64,000 nucleotides of DNA from Nostoc sp. MS1 (GTDB taxonomy: Bacteria > Cyanobacteriota > Cyanobacteriia > Cyanobacteriales > Nostocaceae), in the NCBI RefSeq assembly GCF_019976755.1, contig NZ_AP023441.1, positions 5,019,501-5,083,500 of the forward strand, read 5' to 3'. The stretch's first letter is position 1. Each line of letters opens with the position of its first letter. Below are positions 31,414-40,191 of the stretch, one piece after another. The position numbers were made by a program, and so were the translations under genes. The notes below the pieces were generated by a model, which had not been told where the DNA came from, made no database searches, and was given only the letters and a program-made list of their open reading frames with translations.

Positions 31414-33048
31414 ATGGCAAAGCGCATTATTTACAACGAAAACGCTCGTCGCGCCCTGGAGCGTGGTATTGACATCCTAGCTGAGGCTGTAGCTGTTACC
31501 CTTGGCCCCAAAGGTCGTAACGTAGTATTAGAAAAGAAATTTGGTGCGCCTCAAATCGTTAACGACGGTGTAACCATCGCTAAAGAAATCGAATTAGAAG
31601 ATCATATTGAAAACACTGGCGTTGCTTTGATTCGCCAAGCTGCTTCTAAAACCAATGATGCAGCAGGTGACGGTACAACTACAGCTACCGTTTTGGCTCA
31701 TGCAATTGTCAAAGAAGGCTTACGTAACGTTGCGGCTGGTGCTAACGCGATTCTGTTGAAGCGCGGTATTGATAAAGCTACCAACTTCTTGGTAGACAGA
31801 ATCAGAGAACACGCTCGTCCTGTAGAAGATTCTAAGGCGATCGCCCAAGTTGGTGCAATCTCTGCTGGTAACGACGATGAAGTCGGTCAGATGATTGCTG
31901 AAGCTATGGATAAAGTAGGTAAGGAAGGCGTTATCTCCTTAGAAGAAGGTAAGTCTGTAACTACCGAATTGGAAGTAACAGAAGGGATGCGCTTTGACAA
32001 AGGCTACATCTCCCCCTACTTCGCTACCGATCCCGAGCGGATGGAAGCGATTTTCGATGAGCCTTTCTTGCTGTTGACCGACAAGAAAATTGCTCTTGTG
32101 CAAGATTTAGTACCAGTTCTAGAGCAAGTAGCGCGTGCTGGTCGTCCCCTGGTGATTATTGCTGAAGATATTGAAAAAGAAGCTTTAGCAACTTTGGTAG
32201 TTAACCGTTTACGCGGTGTACTGAATGTAGCTGCTGTGAAGGCTCCTGGATTTGGCGATCGCCGTAAGGCTATGCTGGAAGATATCGCTATCCTCACCGG
32301 CGGTCAATTAATCACCGAAGATGCTGGTCTGAAGCTAGACAACACCAAGCTAGACAGCTTAGGTAAAGCTCGCCGCATCACCATCACCAAAGACAGCACC
32401 ACAATTGTTGCTGAAGGTAATGACGTTGCAGTTAAAGCTCGTGTAGAACAAATTCGTCGCCAAATGGAAGAAACCGAATCTTCCTACGACAAGGAAAAAC
32501 TCCAAGAGCGCTTGGCTAAACTTTCTGGTGGTGTAGCTGTAGTTAAAGTAGGTGCAGCTACCGAAACCGAAATGAAAGACAAGAAACTCCGCCTAGAAGA
32601 TGCTATCAACGCCACCAAAGCTGCTGTTGAAGAAGGTATCGTTCCTGGTGGTGGTACAACCTTGGCTCACCTCACCCCAGACCTAGAAACTTGGGCTAAC
32701 AGCAACCTCAAAGATGAAGAGTTGACTGGTGCTTTGATTGTTTCTCGTGCATTAGCCGCACCATTAAAGAGAATTGCGGAAAACGCAGGTCAAAACGGTG
32801 CTGTAATTGCTGAACGTGTCAAAGAGAAAGCCTTCAACGTAGGTTTCAACGCTGCTACTAACGAATATGTAGATATGTTCGAGGCTGGTATCGTTGACCC
32901 CGCGAAAGTAACCCGTTCTGCCCTACAAAACGCTGCATCTATCGCTGGTATGGTGTTGACAACCGAGTGCATCGTTGTTGACAAGCCAGAACCCAAGGAT
33001 GCTGCTCCTGCTGGTGCTGGCGCTGGCGGCGGTGACTTCGATTACTAA
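31414..33048 (+). CDS. groEL: chaperonin GroEL (GroEL1, operonic copy)
   Basis: This 544-residue chaperonin forms tetradecamers that fold proteins with ATP and GroES. The diagnostic motifs are VTLGPKGRNVVLE, GDGTTTATVLA for ATP binding, and AAVEEGIVPGGG. The C-terminus is a Gly/Ala tail (AGAGAGGGDFDY) instead of the GGM repeats of E. coli. It follows groES by 81 bases containing a short repeat. Cyanobacteria usually carry a second, unlinked groEL, which is not in this window. Confidence 0.98.
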   Translation: MAKRIIYNENARRALERGIDILAEAVAVTLGPKGRNVVLEKKFGAPQIVNDGVTIAKEIELEDHIENTGVALIRQAASKTNDAAGDGTTTATVLAHAIVKEGLRNVAAGANAILLKRGIDKATNFLVDRIREHARPVEDSKAIAQVGAISAGNDDEVGQMIAEAMDKVGKEGVISLEEGKSVTTELEVTEGMRFDKGYISPYFATDPERMEAIFDEPFLLLTDKKIALVQDLVPVLEQVARAGRPLVIIAEDIEKEALATLVVNRLRGVLNVAAVKAPGFGDRRKAMLEDIAILTGGQLITEDAGLKLDNTKLDSLGKARRITITKDSTTIVAEGNDVAVKARVEQIRRQMEETESSYDKEKLQERLAKLSGGVAVVKVGAATETEMKDKKLRLEDAINATKAAVEEGIVPGGGTTLAHLTPDLETWANSNLKDEELTGALIVSRALAAPLKRIAENAGQNGAVIAERVKEKAFNVGFNAATNEYVDMFEAGIVDPAKVTRSALQNAASIAGMVLTTECIVVDKPEPKDAAPAGAGAGGGDFDY

Positions 33049-33071
33049 CATTCTGTAGTGAGATAAGTGAA

Positions 33072-33106
33072 AAAACAGCCGCTTCCCTTGTGGAGGTGGC
33101 TGTTTT
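33072..33106 (+). terminator. intrinsic terminator after groEL
   Basis: AAAACAGCC (33072-33080) pairs perfectly with GGCTGTTTT (33098-33106), and the inner CTTCC/GGAGG extends the stem. The T-run follows directly, 24 bases after the groEL stop. Confidence 0.85.
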
Positions 33107-33149
33107 GTTATCAACAATTGAAGTATGAAGGACAAGGAAGCAACAAGTT

Positions 33150-33737
33150 ATGAAAGAGAAAGATGTAAAAATGCTTTGGGGTCGTTCTGGAAATCGGTGT
33201 GCTATTTGCAAAATCGAATTAACACCTGTTGGTTCAGAAAGTGTACTAGGCGAAATGGCTCACATTATTGCTGATAAACAGAAAGGCCCTCGCGGGGAAA
33301 GTGACCTTACTGCTGAACAAAGAGATGAATACAATAATTTAATCCTTCTGTGTCCAACACATCATACTTTAATCGATAAAAATGAAAAAGAATGGACAGT
33401 AGAAAAATTGAAATGTATAAAGTTAGAACATGAAAATTGGGTTACTAATCAACTAAGTCAAAATAATATTTATATTAATCAGATTGATAATTCTAAATTT
33501 ATTGAACTGAGAGAAAAAGAATGGATTAATTTTGCTGGCAATCAACTATGGGTTATAGCTAGTCTTACACCTCTTAATATTTATGATGATAGTATTAATC
33601 CTTTAACCCCACAGTTGTATAACTTAATCAATAGCTTACGTTTGCCTCAATTTGATGGCTATTCAATGCTGTCATATAATTTGAACCCATATATAGCGTT
33701 TCTCAGTCTGGTGAAGTACAGTAACAAGAATGGGTAA
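33150..33737 (+). pseudogene. HNH endonuclease-like protein, 5' part (split by IS630 element)
   Basis: The frame encodes an HNH nuclease signature: GNRCAICKIEL with a CxxC pair, EMAHIIADKQKGPRG, YNNLILLCPTHHTLIDKN and the closing EKLKCIKLEHENW, the layout of HNH proteins found in defence or repair loci. The native sequence ends at residue 181 (LNPY), where the frame enters the insertion sequence at 33694; the last 14 residues are IS-encoded. Removing the IS and one TA copy joins it in frame to 34727-35235, giving a 350-residue protein. The HNH domain itself is intact, so a truncated product could still be made. Confidence 0.88.
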
Positions 33738-34305
33738 ACCAATTATAAATATCATTTAACGAAACTTGATTAAAAGCACTTTCAATTGCTTTTGCTAAGT
33801 CTGGATAACTTCTAGCTCCAATAGAACGTAGTAAATTTTTAATTTTTGACCAACAGTTTTCAATTGGTGAAAAATCCGGCGAATATGGTGGCAAATAAAT
33901 CAATTTAGCTCCAGCAGCTTCGATTAATTTCTCAATATCTCCACCTTTATGAATTGAACAATTATCCATGATTACACAAGCGCCTTCCCACAGAAGAGGA
34001 ACTAATTTTTGAGAAATATAAGCCTCAAATGTCAGCCCGTCAGATGCTCCTAAAATACTATATTGACTAATCACGCCTTTAAGAGCAATCGCTCCAATTA
34101 TGGAAACATTTTTACAGCGTTTTTGAGGTCGTGACCCATGCGCTCTTTTACCTTTTTTAGAACGGGCGGAGTGTCTTATTAAAGATAGATTAGCTCCGGC
34201 TTCGTCAAGAAAGACAAGGTTTTCCTCTGGTATCCCATGAAGTTGAAGCCAGAACTGTACCCTTAATAATTGAACTCTTTCAGTTTCTTTTTCGTCAGCG
34301 TGCAA
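33703..34305 (-). CDS. IS630 transposase, downstream frame (DDE catalytic part)
   Basis: This 200-residue frame contains the catalytic DDE residues: Asp in NLVFLDEAGANLS, Asp in ACVIMDNCSIHKG and Glu in SPIENCWSKIKNLL, with YLPPYSPDFSP between. It has no good start codon of its own (TTG). Translation most likely enters by a -1 frameshift, or by transcript slippage, on the run of nine A residues (34316-34308 on the minus strand) near the end of the upstream frame. The fused protein would be about 340 residues. Confidence 0.9.
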   Translation of the reverse strand: MHADEKETERVQLLRVQFWLQLHGIPEENLVFLDEAGANLSLIRHSARSKKGKRAHGSRPQKRCKNVSIIGAIALKGVISQYSILGASDGLTFEAYISQKLVPLLWEGACVIMDNCSIHKGGDIEKLIEAAGAKLIYLPPYSPDFSPIENCWSKIKNLLRSIGARSYPDLAKAIESAFNQVSLNDIYNWFTHSCYCTSPD

Positions 34306-34658
34306 TGTTTTTTTTTAAGGCTTATTTCTCTCCTCTGTAACATCCTGTCTACCGTAGATATACCAACTGTTATTCCTGTTTTTTCTTTGAGAATGAAGCG
34401 GATTTCTGATAAAGTCGAATCATTCTTAGCTTCGACTATTTCTTCCAGAATCTTAATTTGTTCTTCGTTGAGCTTTGGAGGAGTTTGTTTTGTCCTAACT
34501 TTAGGAGCGATACTTGCTGTTTCTCTATATTGCTTTAGTAATTTCTCAATAAAACCTAAACTGACACAAAATTTGTTTGCTAATTGACGTTGTGATATTC
34601 CACCTGACAAGTATGTATCAAATATTTTTTGGCGAAAGTCCAGGGAATATGGTTTCAT
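34263..34658 (-). CDS. IS630 transposase, upstream frame (helix-turn-helix part)
   Basis: This 131-residue frame begins MKPYSLDFRQKIFDTYLSGG and contains the DNA-binding helix-turn-helix GGISQRQLANKFCVSLGFIEKLL and the second winged-helix portion up to SLKKKHC. It overlaps the DDE frame by 43 bases. The A9 run at the overlap is a standard frameshift site in this family. Confidence 0.9.
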   Translation of the reverse strand: MKPYSLDFRQKIFDTYLSGGISQRQLANKFCVSLGFIEKLLKQYRETASIAPKVRTKQTPPKLNEEQIKILEEIVEAKNDSTLSEIRFILKEKTGITVGISTVDRMLQRREISLKKKHCTLTKKKLKEFNY

Positions 34659-34726
34659 TTTTACCCTTGAGTAGATACACTGATTTATTTTAATTACTGT
34701 ACTTCATTAGACTGGTAAACGCTATA

Positions 34727-35235
34727 ATACAAGACCAAATGAACATGGAATTATTAACCAAGATTTACCTAATGAACAGCTAAACAAACTTGGTCATAAA
34801 ATTCAAATTTTTAGAAATGGTCATTGTGAATTTCTAATTTCTTTAGAATGTCTTAGAACTGGTACAGATATAACCTCTAATAATATTTTAAGATATTTAG
34901 ATATGAGCAATAGTTTTATTTCTCAGATAGAGGGAATAATGAAAATTTGGAATACGTATTTACCCTTTAATGATATGTTATTAACTGTCACAATGGTTAA
35001 TACTAATTATATTAGTTTATATTCAGGACAACGAATATCCTTTGCTGGCCCTTTAGTAGGAGAGCCAGTAACCTCACAAACATTGAAATACAGTAGAGTT
35101 ATTAACAAATCTGAAAATATACAAGTTTTACAAGAGTTTGTAGTAAAAAGATTTGTAAACTATTTTGGGCTAAATATTAATAGTGTTTTTTCAGAAAATG
35201 GCAATATTAATTTACCTAATAGACTTTATTTTTAA
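34727..35235 (+). pseudogene. HNH endonuclease-like protein, 3' part
   Basis: Read in the frame that continues from 33693, this part encodes NTRPNEHGIINQDLPNEQL and about 165 more residues to a TAA at 35235. It includes a helical region and the block LPFNDMLLTVTMVN. No domain is recognised. The continuity of frame across the insertion site (1,053 bases in total, a multiple of three) proves that the two parts were one gene. An internal ATG at 34903 could allow independent translation but is not evidence of function. Confidence 0.88.
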
Positions 35236-35298
35236 CAAGTAAAATGCGTTACAGCTTATCATATATAAACATCCTTACATAGGTATTCAAAATCAAAT

Positions 35299-35551
35299 TT
35301 GAGTTACGACAACGCTTGTAAATATTTAGCAGAACAGTATCCCCAAGAATTTGTGCGCTGGTTGTTGGGAATAGATGCACAACAAATTGAAGTATTAAAA
35401 ACTGAATTAACCCTTGAACCAATTCGCCGACACTACATTATTTGAGCGTGTTGGGAATTTATCTGCTGATCAGTTAGAAGATTTAGGAGAAGCGTTATTT
35501 GATTTTGCAGAAGTTAGTGATTTAGAAGTTTGGTTAAATCAGCAAAATTAG
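35299..35551 (+). pseudogene. remnant of a DUF4351/Rpn-like protein
   Basis: Positions 35299-35440 read SYDNACKYLAEQYPQEFVRWLL, the usual N-terminus of cyanobacterial DUF4351/PD-(D/E)XK proteins, but start with TTG and run into a stop after HYII. A shifted frame from about 35440 reads LFERVGNLSADQLEDLGEALFDF and ends at 35551, which is the typical DUF4351 C-terminus. The 150 or so residues in between are missing. This is an internal-deletion remnant. Confidence 0.8.
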
Positions 35552-35556
35552 TATTT

Positions 35557-37231
35557 AGGGCTTGCTGAAAAAGTCATTTCAAAGGAAGAGAAAAATTGAT
35601 TAAGTAGTCAGTCCAGAAAAAAGATAAGTTTTTGTTGTTTAAGGTTTAATGAAATATCAGTTTCGATAATAGAAGAAGTAAAAAAAGACTCAGTTTTGAA
35701 AAATAGGCAAAAAAATACACAAAAAAGCCGTAATAGCAGAGTAGAAAGATTCATAACTAAAAAAGTTATGGCAATAGCGGTGAAAGAAGTATGAGGAAGT
35801 TTAGCCATAACTCTACCAAGGCTAAATCTTCGTTTACCTTGTCCAAACTTGCCCTCAATACAATTACGAATCCTTTCGTCATAAGCGGCTTGTTTCTTCT
35901 TTTCAGGGCTGACATTTTGGGGGGGTCTACCTAGTGGTGGGCCACTAATTCTAATTCCCCTTTCTTGACACCAAGCTCGATTCTCCCTCGTCCGATAAAT
36001 CTTATCAACATGAACTGATTCAGGATAATATCCGGTGTAGTTTTTGTATGCTTCTACTTGTGATTTTAAGTCTCCTGATTCGTTAAAGTTGTCCCAACTA
36101 ATATGGTCTAAAAATACATAGCCATCATAGTAACTAGCTGAAAACTTAGCCCCAAACTCTACTGTTCTCCCGGCTTTACCTCGGATAATCGGACGAATGT
36201 GTGGTTGGTTTAAACTGACAATGCGGTCTTGTATACTAATTTTTTGATTTTCATATAACCATAACTGTTGACGATAAACTTCTGCTACTACTAGCAACAT
36301 CTTATATTGACTGTTGCTCAGTTTTAATAGTGACGCACCTAAATTTATTAGCTGCTGAATATGAGTTAAATTTCTGTTGATATATTGCAGTTGCTTTCTG
36401 ATAGCTTTCCTTCTTTCTTTAACTGTTGGTTTTCTTTTCTTGGCTACTGCTAAATAATCCTTTCTTGCTTTGTTTCTGTAGGTTCTTGGTTTGTTGATAT
36501 TTCTTACTAATAAGGACTTATATAATGTATCTATGATTGTTTCTGTTTGCTTTCTGGCTTGATTTAATAATCCTAAATCTGTCGGATAACTTATGTCTGC
36601 TGGCGCACAACTAGCATCTAATATTAATTTTCCTCTATTGGCTGGCTTACTTTTTGAATCCTCGACCTCTGGCTTTTTTGCTCTTACTTCTACCTCCTGT
36701 TTATTTTCTAACATCTTCCTGACTATTTCTTGATTGATTTTATTGACTAATTCTATATCTATCCTTTCTCTAAAATGAACTAGCATTGACGGGTCAAATG
36801 CAGATTCATTACTATATGCTGACATTCCTATAAAGTATTGCAGATACGGGTTCTCCCGAATTTGTTCTACTGTCTCTCTGTCACTTATTCCTAATTTTTC
36901 TTTAATTATTAATGCTCCCAACGCCATTCTAAATGTTTTGGCTGGCGCTCCCATTCTTGCTGAAAATATTTCTGCGTACTCTGCTTCAAATTTTGACCAA
37001 GGTATCATGTTCGCCATGATTACCCATCGGTTATCTGACGCTAGTTTTCCCCCAAAGGGTAGTTCAAAGTTTTCTGCTGCTTTTTCTTGCTTTTGCGCTC
37101 TTCGATACATTTTAACGCAACTTGCTACAAGGATTTTTACTTATCTTACCCTTTTTCTTTTCACCTTATTTTTCTTTCCTGACCCTGAAACTCTTCATTC
37201 TGCTATCTTTCGCCCTTATTCAGCCAGCCCT
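35557..37231 (-). mobile_element. IS5/IS1182-type insertion sequence
   Basis: The element is 1,675 bp. The ends are imperfect inverted repeats: AGGGCTTGCTGAAAAAG on the left and, reversed, AGGGCTGGCTGAATAAG on the right. The four bases ATTT flank both sides (35553-35556 and 37232-37235) as a likely target duplication. One full-length transposase lies inside, so the copy could be active. Confidence 0.88.
35608..37110 (-). CDS. DUF772/DDE transposase, IS5 or IS1182 type
   Basis: The 500-residue protein starts with ATG at 37110. The N-terminal DUF772 domain has MALGALIIKEKLGISDRETVEQI and ENPYLQYFIG. The DDE catalytic residues are in LILDASCAPADIS, SVHVDKIYRTRENR and IEGKFGQGKRRFSLGR. A basic linker at about 190-270 separates the halves of the catalytic domain. 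There is no frameshift or stop. The exact IS family cannot be settled without ISfinder. Confidence 0.92.
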   Translation of the reverse strand: MYRRAQKQEKAAENFELPFGGKLASDNRWVIMANMIPWSKFEAEYAEIFSARMGAPAKTFRMALGALIIKEKLGISDRETVEQIRENPYLQYFIGMSAYSNESAFDPSMLVHFRERIDIELVNKINQEIVRKMLENKQEVEVRAKKPEVEDSKSKPANRGKLILDASCAPADISYPTDLGLLNQARKQTETIIDTLYKSLLVRNINKPRTYRNKARKDYLAVAKKRKPTVKERRKAIRKQLQYINRNLTHIQQLINLGASLLKLSNSQYKMLLVVAEVYRQQLWLYENQKISIQDRIVSLNQPHIRPIIRGKAGRTVEFGAKFSASYYDGYVFLDHISWDNFNESGDLKSQVEAYKNYTGYYPESVHVDKIYRTRENRAWCQERGIRISGPPLGRPPQNVSPEKKKQAAYDERIRNCIEGKFGQGKRRFSLGRVMAKLPHTSFTAIAITFLVMNLSTLLLRLFCVFFCLFFKTESFFTSSIIETDISLNLKQQKLIFFLD

Positions 37232-37448
37232 ATTTATAGTTATATGAAAGCAGCTACTTGTTATAAGTGGCTGTTTTTCATAAAAATACTTCTGGTAATT
37301 CTTTGGTATTTATATTTACTAAACTTTCTATTGGTGTGTAGAAAATGTACTTTTTAGTGCGATCGCCTAACATGATATCGTTTTGTGGAACGCCAACACA
37401 CCAAATCCCCTATATTAAAGATTGATTCTGAGTTTTGCAACAACATAT

Positions 37449-38216
37449 ATGAGCGAAACTGATACCACACCTCTACACACCCTCAAGCCTCTAGATAGAT
37501 TTTCCGATAGAGCGGAAGCTTATGTAAAATATCGTCCTAGCTATCCAGCCGCAGCTATTGATACTCTTCTTGATGGTTTATCCTCGCCAGTTGTAGCCGC
37601 AGATATTGGCGCTGGTACAGGAATTTCCTCACGCTTATTAGCTGAACGTGGTGTGAGAGTTATAGCTATTGAACCAAACGCAGCGATGAGAGAAGCTGCT
37701 GAACCTCATCCATTGGTAGAGTTTCGTGAGGGAACGGCAGAATCTACCCAAATAGCGGATAATTCAGTTGATTTGGTAACTTGTTTTCAAGCCTTCCACT
37801 GGTTTAACCCAGAACCAACTTTATTAGAGTTTCACCGCATCCTCAAACCATCGGGACGGTTGGCTGTGGTGTGGAATAACCGTGATAAAGAAGATGCTTT
37901 AACCGCAGAGTATAGCCGCATAGTCCGCGAAGCATCGAATAACCACCCAGCAGAATCAAGGATGCAGTCGGTAGAACCTTTGTTAACTACTCCACATTTT
38001 ACTAATATTCGTGAGTATACATTTATTTATCGTCAAGAATTAGATTTAACTGGCTTAATTGGTAGGGCGATGAGTGTATCTTATCTTCCGAGTGAAGGTG
38101 CTGCATACGAACAAGCGATCGCTGATTTACAAGATTTATATCAACAGTTTCGCAATGACCAAGGTTTAGTGTACATGGTTTATCGTACTAGCGTACACCT
38201 TGGCGAAGCAATTTAA
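37449..38216 (+). CDS. class I SAM-dependent methyltransferase
   Basis: The ATG at 37449 (MSETDTTPLHTLKPLDRFS) is preferred over a TTG at 37422, giving 255 residues. The Rossmann-like methyltransferase motifs are clear: motif I VAADIGAGTGISSRLLAERG, acidic loop VIAIEPN, the VDLVTCFQAFHWF motif IV/post-I and the HRILKPSGRLAVVW motif. It belongs to the UbiE/Cyp11-type methyltransferase group whose substrates vary widely. It lies 17 bases before ureD, but a link to urease is not expected. Confidence 0.9.
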   Translation: MSETDTTPLHTLKPLDRFSDRAEAYVKYRPSYPAAAIDTLLDGLSSPVVAADIGAGTGISSRLLAERGVRVIAIEPNAAMREAAEPHPLVEFREGTAESTQIADNSVDLVTCFQAFHWFNPEPTLLEFHRILKPSGRLAVVWNNRDKEDALTAEYSRIVREASNNHPAESRMQSVEPLLTTPHFTNIREYTFIYRQELDLTGLIGRAMSVSYLPSEGAAYEQAIADLQDLYQQFRNDQGLVYMVYRTSVHLGEAI

Positions 38217-38233
38217 AAATCATATCTATATAA

Positions 38234-39073
38234 ATGACTTCTAATGCACAACTAACAGAAGGCTGGCATGGAAAACTTAATTTAGTTTATGCCGATCGCT
38301 CCAATAACACCCAGTTAATTTACAATCACCAGCAAGCACCGCTAAAGGTACAGCGTCCGTTTTATCCAGAAGGGGATAAGGTTTGTCATAGTGTGATTTT
38401 ACACACGGCTGGGGGTGTGGTGGGAGGCGATCGCTTATCTTATAATTTCCACCTCCAACCCAACGCGCAGGCTTTAATTACTACCGCCGCAGCCGGGAAA
38501 ATATATCGCAGCAATGGTTTACTGGCGAAGCAAACTATTAATATTCAAATCGATGCGGGTGCTTGTTTGGAATGGCTACCGCAAGAAACAATTTTATTTA
38601 ACGGGGCAATTTATCGCCAAGATTTACGGGTAGAATTAGCGACTGGGGCGAATTTTTTAGGCTGGGAAATTACGCGATTTGGTCGTAGTGCTAGGGGAGA
38701 AAAATTTTATCAAGGAGAATGGCGATCGCATACCGAAGTTTACCAAGAAGGTGTTCCTTTGTGGATAGATCGTCAATGGCTACCAGGGAATGAGGCGGTT
38801 TTCCACAGTCCACACGGCTTACATGGACAGCCGATAGTCGGTAGTTTTGTGTGGGTGGGTAGTGTGGTTTCTCAAGAATTTGTGCAGAAAGCACGGGATT
38901 TATGGATTGGTGTTGGGGAAGTTGGGGTAACGCAATTACAAAATGGATTTTTGTGTCGATATCGTGGTGTTTCTACATCTGAGGTGAGAAACTGGTTTAC
39001 GGTTGTTTGGCAGTTACTACGAGTGTCTTTTCTGCATCGTGGTAGCTGTGTACCCAGAGTATGGCAGGTTTAG
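38234..39073 (+). CDS. ureD: urease accessory protein UreD
   Basis: UreD (UreH) is the scaffold that binds the urease apoenzyme and, with UreF and UreG, delivers nickel to the active site. The 279-residue product has HTAGGVVGGDRLSYNFHL, TTAAAGKIYRSNG, LEWLPQETILFNGA and FGRSARGEKF, the conserved blocks of the family. It opens the urease operon. ureE, ureF and ureG are not within this window, so the maturation genes must be elsewhere. Confidence 0.96.
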   Translation: MTSNAQLTEGWHGKLNLVYADRSNNTQLIYNHQQAPLKVQRPFYPEGDKVCHSVILHTAGGVVGGDRLSYNFHLQPNAQALITTAAAGKIYRSNGLLAKQTINIQIDAGACLEWLPQETILFNGAIYRQDLRVELATGANFLGWEITRFGRSARGEKFYQGEWRSHTEVYQEGVPLWIDRQWLPGNEAVFHSPHGLHGQPIVGSFVWVGSVVSQEFVQKARDLWIGVGEVGVTQLQNGFLCRYRGVSTSEVRNWFTVVWQLLRVSFLHRGSCVPRVWQV

Positions 39074-39090
39074 TTTGTAATTCTTAATTT

Positions 39091-39393
39091 ATGCAGCTTA
39101 CACCGCAGGAAAAAGATAAATTATTGATTTTTACAGCCGCTTTAGTAGCAGAAAGGCGCAAGAATAGAGGTTTGAAATTGAATTATCCAGAAGCAGTGGC
39201 TTACATTTCTGCTGCTATTTTGGAGGGTGCAAGAGATGGACGGACAGTGGCGGAATTGATGAGTTATGGCACAACTCTTTTAACAAGAGATGATGTGATG
39301 GAAGGTATAGCGGAAATGGTGCATGAGGTGCAAGTTGAAGCCACTTTTCCTGATGGGACAAAGTTGGTGACAGTACATAATCCTATTCGTTAA
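39091..39393 (+). CDS. ureA: urease subunit gamma
   Basis: The 100-residue subunit has the normal length. It carries MQLTPQEKDKLLIFTAALVAERR, the LNYPEAVAYISAAILEGARDG block and the VTVHNPIR end that are invariant in UreA. It begins 17 bases after ureD and ends 10 bases before the ureB start, so the genes are cotranscribed. Confidence 0.98.
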   Translation: MQLTPQEKDKLLIFTAALVAERRKNRGLKLNYPEAVAYISAAILEGARDGRTVAELMSYGTTLLTRDDVMEGIAEMVHEVQVEATFPDGTKLVTVHNPIR

Positions 39394-39403
39394 TTTGAAA
39401 ATT

Positions 39404-39727
39404 ATGATTCCAGGTGAAATAATTACACCAACCGGCGAAATTGAATTAAATGCTGGTCGTGATACTGTGAAATTGCTAGTAGCTAATACAGGCGATAGAC
39501 CAATTCAAGTAGGTTCCCATTTTCATTTTTATGAAGTTAATAATGCGTTGAATTTTGATAGGGAATTAGCGTTAGGAATGCGTTTGGATATTCCTGCGGG
39601 GACGGCTGTTAGGTTTGAACCAGGGGATGAGAAGGAAGTGAATTTGGTTCCTTTGGTGGGAAGTCGTCGGGTTTATGGGTTTAATGGGAGGGTGAATGGG
39701 GAGTTAGGAAACGCGGAGGGGCGCTGA
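39404..39727 (+). CDS. ureB: urease subunit beta
   Basis: The ATG at 39404 (MIPGEIITPTGEIELNAGR) is the family start; a TTG at 39395 is not needed. The 107-residue product has VGSHFHFYEVNNALNFDR and the RFEPGDEKEVNLVPLVG region. The last five codons (residues NAEGR) and the stop lie inside the inverted repeat of the cassette that begins at 39708, so the insertion rewrote the C-terminus. Confidence 0.96.
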   Translation: MIPGEIITPTGEIELNAGRDTVKLLVANTGDRPIQVGSHFHFYEVNNALNFDRELALGMRLDIPAGTAVRFEPGDEKEVNLVPLVGSRRVYGFNGRVNGELGNAEGR

Positions 39728-39750
39728 GGTTAGCGCAGAGGGACGCGGAG

Positions 39751-40128
39751 TTAGAGGTTGTTGGCTACACGTTTGATACCTTCTTTGAGGTGGCGGACGT
39801 TGAAGTTAAGGAGGAGTCCGAGTTTACATTTAGTAAGTTTTAGGTAGGTGAGAAGTTGGACTGAGTGAATGGGGTTGAGAGATTCCACCGCTTTAACTTC
39901 AATTATGACTTTATTTTCTACCATCAAATCCAATCAATAAGCACAATCTAATTTCACTTCTTTATACACAAGCGGTACAGGAATTTGCTTACCAACCTTA
40001 AACCCCTCCTGCTGCAACTCATAAAACAAACACTCCTCATAAGCCGACTCCAACAACCCTGGCCCCAACGCCGTATGCACCCTCATTCCACACCCAATTA
40101 TCCTTCCACATAAACTATTCTCATCCAT
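39751..40128 (-). pseudogene. GxxExxY protein gene with in-frame stop
   Basis: From the ATG at 40128 (MDENSLCGRIIGCGMRVH) the frame reads to a TGA at about residue 65 and then continues without shift to 39751. The sequence ALGPGLLESAYEECL is the GxxExxY signature, and KVIIEVKAVE after the stop is the PD-(D/E)XK-like core. The TGA stands where CGA (Arg, in DCAYRLDL) is expected, so one C-to-T change inactivated it. The family is very common in cyanobacteria and of unknown function. Confidence 0.88.
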
Positions 40129-40141
40129 TCTCTGCGTACCT

Positions 40142-40191
40142 CCCTCCGGGTTCACCAGTCGCCTGCGGAGGGAAACCCTCCTACAGCGCTG
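40142..40191. repeat. palindromic repeat shared with lysC insert
   Basis: The module CCCTCCGGGTTCACCAGTCG...GGAGGGAAACCCTCC...CAGCGCTG is almost identical, in reverse orientation, to 23841-23889 in lysC. It contains the palindrome GGAGGGAAACCCTCC. It lies between the GxxExxY start and the right terminal repeat. Confidence 0.85.

Larger units (their letters stand above)
33694..34724 (-). mobile_element. IS630-family insertion sequence
   Basis: The element is 1,031 bp and is flanked by a TA duplication (33692-33693 and 34725-34726), the target signature of IS630/Tc1-mariner elements. The ends are inverted: TAGCGTTTCTCAGTCTGG at the left and, reversed, TAGCGTTTACCAGTCT at the right, with the similarity continuing through TGAAGTACAGTAA. 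It carries two overlapping transposase frames on the minus strand. All parts look intact. Confidence 0.95.

Noticed and set aside
31178..32300. Antisense open frames over groES and groEL
   Set aside because: They mirror the strongly biased codons of the chaperonin genes and have no start signals.
34903..35235. Independent 110-residue gene after the IS630 element
   Set aside because: It is in frame with the interrupted HNH gene once the IS is removed, so it is the 3' part of that gene.
37232..37357. Tail of a possible gene next to the right end of the IS5/IS1182-type element
   Set aside because: The frame only continues from within the IS, antisense to its transposase, and has no domain.
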